From Oasisia sp. SBJ-2009 (taxonomy: Eukaryota; Annelida; Polychaeta; Sabellida; Siboglinidae): DNA of 64,000 nucleotides. Of the stretch, positions 22,329 to 34,493 are shown in pieces. Numbering within the stretch: the stretch's first letter is position 1; each line of letters starts with the position of its first letter. The stretch covers positions 2,012,170 to 2,076,169 of the forward strand of contig OZ024862.1 of assembly GCA_964017155.1 (NCBI GenBank), written 5' to 3'. The notes under the pieces were generated by a model. It worked only from the letters and a program-made list of their open reading frames with translations, was not told where the DNA came from and did no database searches. The position numbers and the translations under genes are program-made.

Positions 22329-23541
22329 CAGGGCTGCCTACCATTACGGATTTTCCGTAATCTTTACGGAAATTGACCTCAGATTACGGTAGTACGGAAA
22401 CAGCCCCTGTATTACGGAAATAAGCTTATCAGACTTCAGACTAGTATGCACATCAACGAACTGCGAAATTTAAGTTAATGTCCTGACAAGTTCATACCCA
22501 GTGGTCTGCCTAAGAAAATGTAATAATTCACTAGTTGCAATTTATCAGTAAATGAAGCCGGTGACTGCTGTGGTGGTTGGGCAGGGGACAAACCCAGACT
22601 AGAGGGAAAGAAACAATTCATCAACGTTTTAATGACTTTGGATTAAGTTACAGCTGAGGAATGGACAGACTGTCACTGGGAAAGGCTTGATTGATTAATG
22701 TGGGGTGGAGTGGATAAGAGGGGGTGGCACTGCCTGTAGTAGAAGTGGATGTGTTGATTTATCAAAGCCGCTCTGTATTTCAAATGTTTTCCTGAAAAGG
22801 CTAGAACAAGGGCCAACAATATAAGGCCTGGGACCAATTCCATTCTTTTAATTCTAATTCATTGCAATTCCTTTTATTCAATTCCAGTTCAATGTTTTTC
22901 AATTCCATCTATAATCACCACTGGCTGCGCTGCAATACTCCCAACCTTCTGTGAAATATCAGATGTTCAATTCCTTTTTATTCAATTCCAATTCAATTCA
23001 AAATCTTTAAATTCCAATTAAAAACAAAAACAAATTCTAATTTCAACTAAATTTGTTCAAAATCTTTAAAATTCCAATTCGCGCTACAATTCTGGAATTG
23101 AATTGTAATTGAATTGATCAATTCTTTTTGAATTGATGCCTGCCCTGAACATTACACAGATGGTAACTAGACATGGGCATCATTTCAAGGAACTCCCCCT
23201 GATATATATTATGTCTAGTTTTTTTTTAGCGCAGCATGCATGGTTACATATCAAGTATATTTTGTATAATCAGGACAATTTTCATGGTAACTTAGCCACA
23301 AGAAGTCATGTCTTCCAACTGAAAAGGACCTCTCAATGACCTACCCTATGTACTTCCAGTTTTGCCAGATTGACCAGGGATGGATAGGAGATAACTTCAC
23401 AAATGTGTCTCTAGATCAAAGCTACCGGTTTTGCTCTTTAATGTAATATAAGGGTAGTGCCCCCCCCCCTCCGTCTGCCAACCCGACACCTCCACCAGCA
23501 TGACCATTACGGAAAAATATTTTGTCAAGTAGGCAGCCCTG
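22329..23541. mobile_element. 1.2-kb hAT-like non-autonomous transposon
   Basis: Ends CAGGGCTGCCTAC and GTAGGCAGCCCTG are perfect inverted repeats. CATAAC flanks both sides (22323-22328 and 23542-23547), and copy 2 shows a related uninterrupted site near 27185. Subterminal ATTACGGA repeats are present. No transposase gene. Confidence 0.8.
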
Positions 23542-23756
23542 CATAACATATCATTATATACAGCCAGCACAACATTGCATGCTGACCGAGTGGTTTATGC
23601 GACAGGTCTGATTTGTTCTACCTAGTTTCCAAACTAGCCACTAGATGGTGCTGCTGGTGCTTTCGCAATTTAGTCGAGATGGTAGGTTCATTTCGCCGTA
23701 ACAAGACAGTTTGGACACCTAAGCGGTATTTGAGCGTAATCCATGTAAGGGGCTGA

Positions 23757-24330
23757 AGTGCTGCCACCTTACAGAGCCTGGGTAATAATGGCTAATCCTG
23801 CCATAATTCCTGCTGCATAAACAACTGCAACTTTGTATTCTTTTTGTATGAATAATATATAGGTTTAATGTTGAATACGTTTAATTCTGTAGTACACTCT
23901 TATAGAACTGTATCCTTATTTTGTTTTATTTCATAGATGGCCTGAGAGTCAATCAGTGTGTCTACCCTCTTCTGGGGTAAGGCCACTGATGTTGATCTGC
24001 AGCGCATTAATCTGCCAGTTGCATATGAATTACTAAAAGTGCTGCCACCTCACGGAGATGAGACGGAGATGGCAGCACTTTTTAGCGCCTCAAATCTGCC
24101 CGGTAAATTTATGGTCTGCCGATGTTGCCATGCTCATTAGTTCTCTGGCCGAAATTGATATAACATGTTAAATAATGATATTTGTATTAGATAATATTAT
24201 GTTATTCAAAATTATTCAAAATTAAACTAATATTCACACATAAATACAAATTTGAAGTTGTTTTTGCAGGAATCTCGGCAGCTAGGATTAGCCTGTACTA
24301 CCCAGGGTCTGTTAGGTGGCAGCACTTTAC
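23757..24330. mobile_element. MITE of the AAGTGCTGCCACC family
   Basis: The left arm (AGTGCTGCCACCTTACAGAG) at 23757 and its inverse near 24280-24330 bound the element. A second, internal hairpin (24040-24085) of the same family lies inside, so two units may be nested. Confidence 0.6.
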
Positions 24331-24751
24331 ATGAATAACATTGAAATGTCAGCTAAGTGACTATCTTCTTGCAAAGTTACGCAGACGAGCGACAGTCAGT
24401 TGCCATAATAACTGGACCCAGTATCATATGAAATGAGTTATCTACTATGATGACAGATCATGATAGTGAGTGTAAACATGATAATGAGTGTAAACATAAT
24501 TAGCACAAATGTAACTTAATCATGGATATTTAATATCTTGATAATTTCAGTTATTACAATTTTCATTTGTCAATTACATTATTTTACCACTGATGTATGT
24601 GGGATAAGTAAACATTTGTAAAAATCTATTTAGTATTGTCTAGAAATGTCATCACACTGTATATTCCATGAAATTAAGAACTACATGAATGTAATGATAT
24701 CTGTGATAAACATGTTGAAACTTAACTGTAATAATGCGCTTTTGATTAAAG

Positions 24752-24814
24752 GACAACAGCAGGCCACAACGACGGAAGTGAGCGCTTTAGCACAAAGTGT
24801 TGAGGATGTGAAAG
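24752..24814 (+). CDS. NLR gene, heptad mini-exon T1a, second copy
   Basis: 63-bp candidate exon, TTAAAG acceptor and GTACGT donor, phase 1-1. Its peptide is identical to that of 18566-18628; the one difference seen (GCTTTAG for GCTTTGG) is silent. The donor is closer to consensus than in copy 1. Confidence 0.55.
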
Positions 24815-26490
24815 GTACGTTAACAGAACCTTGCACTCTGACCAAGCGGTTTATGCGACAGGTCTGATTTTTTCTAACCAATTTCGGAACAATCTATCGG
24901 GTGGTGCTGCTGGTAATGGCCATAGCATACCTGTATGTCGTAGAAACTATATCCTTATTTTGTTAAATTTCATAGATGGCCTGAGAGTCAATCAGCGTGT
25001 CTACCCTCTTCTGGGGTAAGGCCTCTGATGTTGATCTGCAGCGCATTAATCTGCCAGTTGCATATGAATTACTAAAAGTGCTGCCACCTCACGGAGATGA
25101 GACGGAGATGGCAGCACTTTTTAACCCCTCAAATCCGCCCGGTAAATTTATGGTCTGCGGATGTTGCCATGCTCATTAGTTCTGAGGCTGAAATTGAAAT
25201 AACATTTTGAATAAGTATATTTTTGATTAGATAATATTATATTATTCAAACTATTCAAAACTAACCAATATTCACATATAAATACAAATTTGCAGTTGTT
25301 TATCAAGCCGGATTCATGGCAGCTGGGATTAGCCTGTATCACCCAGGCTCTGTGAGGTGCTAAGTGACCAGATTCTCTTCTTGCAAAGTTACGCAGACGA
25401 GCGACAGTCAGTTAAACAAGAATAGGCAAATGCGGGCCTATAACTTTGAATAAGGGTAAAATTGCATCGACGGAATGCGGCAAAACCAGAAAATGTGCAC
25501 AATAAGTTGTGTCAAAATTTGATAAAATGCATCTCACCTGAAAAAGTATACCACGGCACTTTTGCACTAAGCAGCAGCATCATCATGAAGTTTAGTTTAT
25601 GTGTAAATTGTTTGTTTTACAGTCTACATGTGTGGATTTAGTTAGAATGTCAGGTTTCATAATTAGGCGACATAATTTTTATTATTTCTGATAAGAAACC
25701 TGCTAGTATTGTTACACACAAAATGGAATTAAAACTGCAATTTTAACTATCATTCCTGATCAAAATTGCAATCCAAAGAGTTTATATAAATTCACAGGGC
25801 ACAGACACATTGTACAAACAGTATAAGTTATACATTGTCTGGTGGTACAGCCGTGGCTGGCAAAGTCAGTTACTTGTATAAATCAACTTCCTTCCTTCCA
25901 TGTATTGACTATCTGCCAGGGATAATGTACATTGTCACCACCTTTGGTTTGTGAGGGTGCGAGAACACCAGCTAGGGTAAATGACTGGAGGAATGTGGAA
26001 GGGGTAATGGCAGAAAAACAATTGTCTCGAAACCTCACGGCAAATGTGTATGCATAGCTTACCTGTATGGCGTGGAAACCATGGCGAAGATCGAATACAG
26101 CACATAAACAAAAGGCTCAGCTTGAGAAAATATCTGCATGCAAATTAACTACAGTGTCATAATAACTGGACCCAGTATCATATGAAATGGGGTATCCACT
26201 ATGATGGCATATCCTAATAATAATGAGTGTAAACATAATTAGCACAAATGTAACTTAATCATGGATATTTAATATCTTGATAATTTCAGTTATTAACATT
26301 TTGATTTGTCAATGACATTATTTTACCCCTGATATATGTGGGACAAGTAAACATTTGTCAAAATCTATTTAGTATTGTGTACAAATATCGTCCCACTGTA
26401 TATTGAATGAAACTAAAACCTACATGAATGAGAATATATATGTGATAAACGTGTTGAAACTAAACTGCAATACTGTGCTTTTGATTAAAG

Positions 26491-26553
26491 GACAACAGCA
26501 GGCCACAACGACGGAAGTGAGCGATTTGAAACAAAGTTTTGAGGTTGTGACAG
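26491..26553 (+). CDS. NLR gene, heptad mini-exon T1b, second copy
   Basis: 63-bp candidate exon, GTACGT donor, phase 1-1. The peptide ends EVSDLKQSFEVVT. Several amino-acid changes from the 21667 copy keep hydrophobic residues at a/d positions (V10, L13, F17, V20). Confidence 0.55.
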
Positions 26554-27116
26554 GTACGTTAACACAACATTGCACGCTGACCAAGCGGTTTATGCGACAG
26601 GACTGATTTGGTCTACCCAGTTTCGGAATTATCTATCAGGTGGTGCTGGTGGTAATGGCCATAGCATACCTGTATGTCGTAGAAACCATGGCGGTGGCTG
26701 AAATCAACAGCAAGAAGAAAGGGCTCAGCCTGAGAAAACATCTGCATGCAAATTAAAGATATTCTGCTTAAGTACATTGACATAATAATTTGATCCGGTG
26801 TAATATGAAATGAGTTGTCCACTGTGGTGATATAATGTGATAAGAGTAAACATAATGATGAGAGTAAACTGAATTAGCTCTAATGTAATTTAATCATGGA
26901 TATTTATTATCTTTGATAATGTTGGTTATTAAAATATTTGTTTGTCACAGACCCTGTTGTAGCACTGATTAATGTGGGGAAAAACATTTGTCAAAAATCT
27001 GTGTTCGCAATGTTGCCCCACTGTATGTTCCATATAATTTTAAATTACACGAATGTGAGTATATCTGTGACAGATATGTTAAAACTTATACGGTAATAAT
27101 GTGGATTTCATTAAAG

Positions 27117-27179
27117 GTCAACAGGGGACCATGATGATGAAAGTGGGTGGCTTGGAACAGAATGTCGCGGATGTGAAAG
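27117..27179 (+). CDS. NLR gene, heptad mini-exon T2, second copy
   Basis: 63-bp candidate exon, CATTAAAG acceptor and GTGGGT donor, phase 1-1. The peptide contains MMMKVGGLEQNVADVK. Heptad positions M6, V10, L13, V17 and V20 are kept. The upstream open frame seen in other copies is broken here by one extra base, while the 63-bp core is intact, which favours the short exon model. Confidence 0.6.
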
Positions 27180-27366
27180 GTGGGTTTACTTAACATATCA
27201 TTATATACAGCAAGCACAACATTGCATGCTGATCGAGCGGTTTATGCGACAGGTCTGATTTGTTCTACCTAGTTTCCAAACTAGCCACCAGGTGGTTTCA
27301 CAGTTTAGTCAAGATGGCAGGATGATTTCGCCATTGCAAAGTGAAAGTGTGCCAAAGTAACTTAAA

Positions 27367-28540
<1,174 letters not shown>

Positions 28541-29520
28541 AAAACACTACCATAGTAATTTTGAAATCAAATATATTATACAAATCTTATAATGTATTAG
28601 AATTTTTTTTAATGTTGCTGATTAGGTATTATTTTGTTGATACTGGTACTACTATCATTTTAAATAAAGTATTTAAACTTTATTAGTTACCCCTGGGTAA
28701 TAGACAAAGTGAACTGAACATGTTTATTTTCATTCTGAATTAAATGCACTTTATAGATGGTGGTCTGCTGGTAAAAATATGCTTAATCCTCCTGGCCACC
28801 ATGTTCACCGTTTTGTTACGTTTTGTTTGACAGGCTTGTTTTTACACACTAACATTGCCGTCAGCATGGTCATATTGTGCACATTATTTGACATCAGCAT
28901 TAAGTTGACATATTAGAATTTTGAAAGTTAAAAAACATAAAGAATCACGTCTTTGGCAGGTCTTAGTATGAGAATGTTATCCTGGCATCCCCTTCCTTTT
29001 CTGAACAGGTGTTGGCTGTCTGTAACGCGTCTGTCAATGATTGTCCTCATTACACCTCACTGGGTGACCTTGGTCAACACAGTAGGCAGGGCTAAGCAAC
29101 CAGATGATGTAAAAGGTTGAAAGGACGCATCCGGGGTCTTTCCTGTATATCATCTCGAGTTTGCTGGTGGATCAGTTTATAGGTAGTGGTTCCATCTGCC
29201 AGAGCGAAGTATTTACACTTACTCTGCTGCATGGTATCATAGCCCACGGAACTTCCACTATGTCAACTCTCGTCACCTCGGATAATTTCTTCGTGTCATG
29301 TATGTAAAGGTTAGAAATAATATAGAATATTTTTGGGTATCAGAGGTCAAAGTTAAAATTACAATAAATTATTCTTTTTTATTTATACATGTAATGGGGT
29401 CATTCTGCATCAGACCAATTTTTTTGGCTATTTTGCGTTACCCGACTACAATCAATGTTTTCAAGTTACGTGCATATAGCTACAATATAACTAACAAAAA
29501 AACCAACATTTCGTTTCCAG
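28541..29520. other. Intron, nothing recognised
   Basis: AT-rich; no exon or repeat supported. Confidence 0.4.
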
Positions 29521-29553
29521 AAGCTCTTCAAAGGCCAGAATTCAATGCAGAAG
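29521..29553 (+). CDS. NLR gene, possible 33-bp linker exon
   Basis: Between a good acceptor (TCGTTTCCAG) and donor (GTAGGA) lies an open 33-bp segment in phase 1-1, adding ALQRPEFNAE flanked by split codons. It would sit between the mini-exons and the NACHT exon. It is too short for homology, so the call rests on splice signals and phase alone. Confidence 0.4.
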
Positions 29554-29639
29554 GTAGGACATTCCTTCATAGTATGAATATAAGTGGAGATACAACTGAA
29601 AGAAGCTAAGTAAAAACTGATTGTCTATCATTGTTTGAT

Positions 29640-30070
29640 AGCACATATTTGCCTTATCTATTCTATCAACAGGCCTATGTTTTGTTAAGTTAAACAAATA
29701 TGTCGAGAATCTGAGATCTACTAAAGATATCTTAGATCGTCTTTGGATTTATAATTATGTAACAACATCCCTGCTGTCCCATTTTTCAAAAATACTTGAA
29801 CAGATAGTTAAAAATGCTAAAGTCAGTCTTAGTCCTGGAAGTATCAAGCCATGGTCCATTATATACGTAAAGTGTCAACAATTGCTTCATCTTATTCTAC
29901 TTGCTGATGATACTATATTTTAATCGATTTGTGAAATTGATGATGTAACCAATCTGGTTAACAACAAACTAAGAAACTAGACTTGTGGTTCAGATGAAGA
30001 AATTATCGCTTACAGTCAGGATACAACTTCATATCGATAAAACAATCAACTTTTGAAGCTGCTATTGGGT
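29640..30070 (+). pseudogene. Old LINE reverse-transcriptase relic
   Basis: Broken plus-strand frames contain SPGSIKPWSIIYV followed by LILLADDTIF, resembling the PQGS...LIY and FADDT motifs of a non-LTR reverse transcriptase. Strongly decayed. Confidence 0.45.
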
Positions 30071-31102
30071 TAAGTATGAGCCACATATACAAACCTATAC
30101 ATTTTTGGAAAGCTTAACACTTAGCATTTCATCTGTGTGAAGGATTCAAAGATGTGAACAAAACAATACATATGATAGCAATGTTAAAGTGGTAAATGGT
30201 CGTTTATAATAAGAAGGATTGTTTATAAAAAAAATAATTGTCAGTTGCAAATCCTTACTTCCCCACAAATTTAACAGCTATCTTAACTTCAACAAACAAC
30301 GCTGTTAATAGTAGAAATAAACTAATGGCACCATTAAAACAAAATACTATTCGTATGAAATGTTATATTTTGGTCATGTTCCAGAAACATGCATTTAAAA
30401 GTCAATATTTCTGAAGGTAATGTTTTTTTTCTTGAAATGTGTCACTGAGTGAGAGCAAGCCATATATCAACGTGCAGTGCTATACCTTTGAAAGTGACAA
30501 AGTGCTTCATTTTTGTGTGAAAAAGGTATCAAACTGAGAAATGCACAATCATGGTGTCATAAGACATCTTTTTATGCTGAAACACACAACATCTTTGTAT
30601 TACCATCAGTAACATAGACTTCATGGTACACAATTCTTACACCAAGCAGATTATTTGATAGCACATGAATATTCATTATAATTGGGCTGCATAATTAATC
30701 ACCAACGTAGCAGCAAGCTCAAAGTGATTCACACAAACACAATAATATATCGGTTTGTTGCACAGATAACACCCAAGTCATGCCTTGATTTGCAAAAGAA
30801 AATACTTATACCAAATGACCATCTTTCGGTACAGTGCACAATTCATACAAGCTAAACAATTATCTGTGTAAAGGTCATATTAAAGCATTCTTTCCTAGGA
30901 CAACGCAAAGCAAATTGTTTTATGTTAAAAAACACCACCTTCAGAATAAAAACAACTTAATGACTCTGCTAGCATGCCTACAGAATATCAGCCCCATATA
31001 CAGTATGTGAAACTAACATATATATGCACTAATGGGCAAATAAACAAATGAAGGTTCAAATAAACAAGCACGAATTCACAACAATGTGTATGTATTTTTC
31101 AG
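30071..31102. other. Intron before the NACHT exon
   Basis: No feature seen apart from the acceptor TATTTTTCAG at 31093-31102. Confidence 0.5.
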
Positions 31103-32729
31103 AATTCCTCAAGAATGCATTACAAAACAAGTACAAGAATTTGACTCTTCCTACCACTCGTTCAATCGATTTAGATTCAGACATGCCGGAGTCCTTGGAA
31201 GATGTCTTTGTTGAAGTACATCTTCAGAAGCACAGTACAGAGAGTCTTCCTGAGAACATCAGTTTGCTTGACCTGAAGGAAAAGGAGACCCAAGTGCAGA
31301 CAAGTGATGTGATACCACTTGGTCAACTCTTTAACAATCTTGACGGTGACAAGATCAAAACAGCAACAAAGGTTTTGCTCCAAGGTCGACCTGGTGTGGG
31401 GAAGAGCACCCTAGTCAAATATGCTGCGAATCAATGGGGAAAGGGGAGTCTATGGGATGATACCAAGTATACATTTTTGGTATCATTGAAAGAGCTTGAA
31501 CTACCACCAAATGAGAGTTGGTCACTCAGCAATCTGCTGTTTGATGGACTCATCCCACCAAAACATCATAAGGCATGCCTTGATGTTATCACAAAGTGTC
31601 CCCAGGCGGTGCTAGTAATTATGGATGGATATGACGAGAGAAGATGCACTGACAAACATCAAGAACAGAACAAGAACGAAGCTGACTTGGCCAAACTGCT
31701 GTCTCGCATAATCAACAATGGAGTGTTACCTGGAGCAAAGGTATTGGTCAGTTCCAGGCCAACTAAGCAGCTGCCCGTGAAGGCGTTCAACCACACTGTT
31801 GAACTGCGTGGTTTTACCAAAGAAATGATCAACGAGTATGTTGACAAGATGTACACAAAGGAACAGAAAGGATTCATTATGAAGCATCTTCATGCAGATC
31901 GAAACATGGCTGGATTATGCCAAATGCCACTCCAATGCACCTTTGTCTGTGCAAGTTTAGCTGACAGACACAGCTGTGGTGATGACACAGAGATGGCTGT
32001 TGTAAACACAACGACAGACCTCTACGTACAGGCAACCATCCAAATGGCAAGAAAGCTGCATCCTCACTTGAAGTACAGCAAGGAGGAAACAGATTTAGAT
32101 GAGCTGTTTAACACCATAGAGGCACCACTGGTTAAACACACAGAACTAGCAAGATATGGCATAATGTCATCTCCACCCAAATTCATCTTTTTTAAAGATG
32201 ATCTTGACAAGTTCGATTTTAAGGAATCTGACAGAAACTGTGGCTTTTTGGTGGAATCACGAACACCAGATCCTCGCATGAAAGGAACAACACAGCAACG
32301 CTGGAAGTTCACTCACACCACAATGCAGGAATTCTTTGCCGCAGTAGGCATGTTGAGGTCGGGTGACAACGTGTGGATGAATCTGAAGGAAAGCATGGTT
32401 GAACATCTGAAGACAATGGTGTCGTTCCTCGCAGGACTGTTGGGAGACACAAGTCACAGGTACTATGTGCAACGTCTGGTAGCAGGCGGTGCAGCACTTA
32501 ACACTGACAACTTGGCCACAACATTGAAAGACATGTTGTACAAGACGAGAATCCTCACAGAGATGATGAATGATGACACAATGATAATTTCCACTGTGTA
32601 CGAAACGCAAAATTCGGACATGGTGGATATCGTCCCAACTGAAATTACATCAACGAACATGTCCGTAACGGATATGCGTGCACTGGTGTGGCTTCTAGAA
32701 AATGACAATTTCCACATCACCAGTTTGAG
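31103..32729 (+). CDS. NLR gene, NACHT NTPase exon
   Basis: A single large exon of 1627 bp, entered in phase 1 after TATTTTTCAG and left in phase 2 at GTTTGAG|GTATGT. It has about 542 codons and no stop. Residues 95-103 are the P-loop GRPGVGKST. Residues 170-179 are the Walker B block VLVIMDGYDE with the extra acidic residue typical of NACHT ATPases. VLVSSRP is the sensor-1 arginine region, and QMPLQCTFVC and FTHTTMQEFFAA (403-414) belong to the helical and winged-helix parts. The exon ends with VTDMRALVWLLENDNFHITS, the usual lead-in to LRRs. By family knowledge this is the nucleotide-driven oligomerisation switch of a cytosolic innate sensor. All key residues are present, so the domain looks functional. 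An ATG at 31048 upstream lies in the intron and is not the chosen start, since no N-terminal domain would be encoded. Confidence 0.92.
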
Positions 32730-33204
32730 GTATGTTGAACAAAACGCTGACCAAACTTCATATTTAGCGGATTCAATTGCTATATTTAATACAACTATTA
32801 TAGTAATTATAAAAAAGCAATGTAAGGAAATAAAATGGCATTCAGCGGGATGATTTCCAGCGAAATCTAGATGTGGTTCGATTGAACAGGTCTGCTGGGG
32901 AGTATATTTTGTAAATCACGGTCAGAGATGAACGTGATTTACAATGTAAATTGTAAACATCCTGCTACCTGCATGGCGATAGCAGGACGCTAAGAGGGAC
33001 GACTTATGGCCTGTCTCGGGCAAAATCGTTACAATTTAGTGCCATCCAATACATTGCACAGAGCCATGGATATAGAAACGTTGTCAATGATACATGCACT
33101 GTAATTAAAACAATGCATTTTACATTGCATAATAACTTGCTAATATATAATTATTAAACCAATAAATATAACAAATGTGATGGTAATCATTGGTACATAA
33201 AGAT

Positions 33205-33275
33205 AATAATATAATAATAATTTTATTTATATAATGCCATTTGTCCAGAATATCATTCCGCTCAGAGGCGCATAA
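33205..33275 (-). repeat. L2-type LINE 3' tail fragment
   Basis: ATAATAATAATTTTATTTATATAA, then CTCAGAGGCGCAT, corresponds in reverse to the 3' end of the L2-like elements at 56265 and 62801. Only the tail is present. Confidence 0.55.
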
Positions 33276-33667
33276 AATACGTAATGATTACGATTCCATA
33301 TAGTCATTTTAGGTTTGAGAAAATCGGCATGATTTACTAACACATCATAATTATTTTATGACCAGTTAACCTGTCAAACAATGAAAAGAAGTTGGTCGAA
33401 CACATGCGTGTCAATGTGTAGGTATAAACGTTGTTTGTTAATCTATGAAACATTATATACTTCAGCCTAGCCATTAATGAACACAAGGCTACCCTGTGCT
33501 GCGTCTGTTATTATATTAGCAAGCCAAGGGATTTGCCACATTCTAGCAGTTTGCAATATGTAGTTTCATGAAACATTGGAATTTTCAGATATATATGTTG
33601 GCCAAATTCAGTTATTTTTATATTTTGGTAGAACAATTTCCCTTTCTTATCAATATAGTTATACAAA

Positions 33668-33697
33668 TTAGATGTCGACTGTCTCGTCGACATCTAA
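33668..33697. repeat. Perfect 12-bp inverted repeat
   Basis: TTAGATGTCGAC and GTCGACATCTAA are separated by 6 bp and form a stable hairpin at the edge of a CpG-rich patch. Confidence 0.9.
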
Positions 33698-33960
33698 TGT
33701 TTTGTGACTAGTATTGTGCGCGGCACTTACTTGTGCAGCGCTATGACGCCTGCGAAGATCGCAGGCTGTTCCGACGACGGCCGGCGTCGCGACTTCCTCG
33801 GGAGGTTGTAGCGTTACGACGGCTGGCTTGATTCGGACGGTGGTTAGTGTTAAGTTGTGGCTTTTATAGTGTGCGGACTTGTTAGGGTGTAATGCGGTCT
33901 TACTTGTGCGTGTATTATGGTGCATAGATCCGCACTATTTTATGTGTGCTAGCTCCGCAC
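33698..33960. other. CpG-rich patch, origin unknown
   Basis: About 260 bp with many CG dinucleotides in an otherwise AT-rich intron (for example GGCCGGCGTCGCGAC). It could be a solo LTR, the end of a DNA transposon or a regulatory island. No diagnostic ends were found. Confidence 0.4.
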
Positions 33961-34415
33961 AACACTACACTACAAACAGGAGTGCCAAGACAAATTATAG
34001 CTGCCAGGTGTGGGTGTTTGTTTATATCTCTGTCAGGCACAGTGTGATTTTTAATATTTCCTCTACGGCAAAGCATTTTCTACAAACTAGAGACTGGACT
34101 CATCCGAAAGTTATTAATTGATCCCAATGATAATCAAAAGTCTATCTTCATCAGTGATATAGCTAGCCTTTGTAGCCAGGTAAATTATATGTGCCTTTAT
34201 ATCCTGGTAAGTAAATCAGTCAAACAATAGGTTTGTTACCCAGATCCCTGCTCTTAGCAACAACCCTAACTTTGAAATAACAAAATAACTGGAAGCTGCG
34301 CTATGAAAAGAGCTTACTCTTAATTGCTTGGAAGACATGTTCAGTTGTACACTATCTTGGGACTTCATTGGGAATTTGGTTGTTCTTAGTCTGAGTGTAT
34401 TTGTTGTTACTTCAG

Positions 34416-34493
34416 ATTGTCGACCTGTCAGCCAGAGTTCATGGAGCAGCTAATTTCAGCCATCAAAGGAAAGACCTCAATGCACACGTTGTG
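34416..34493 (+). CDS. NLR gene, LRR exon 1 (B-like, 26 residues)
   Basis: 78 bp, acceptor TTACTTCAG and donor GTAAGT, phase 2-2. It encodes LSTCQPEFMEQLISAIKGKT and continues to a terminal HTL. It is two residues shorter than later B exons and the most diverged. It joins the NACHT exon in frame (AG|A gives Arg). Confidence 0.75.

Larger units (their letters stand above)
24398..27180 (+). repeat. Mini-exon module, copy 2
   Basis: Collinear with 18215-22328 but without the LINE. All three mini-exons are present. Confidence 0.85.
32730..34415. other. Intron between NACHT and first LRR exon
   Basis: Begins GTATGT and ends TTACTTCAG. Contains an L2-type tail, a hairpin and a CpG-rich patch, listed separately. 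Confidence 0.7.

Noticed and set aside
31048..31102. ATG at 31048 as start of a separate NACHT-only gene
   Set aside because: The following 18 codons do not resemble a domain, and a good acceptor at 31102 joins the exon in the phase required by the upstream exons.
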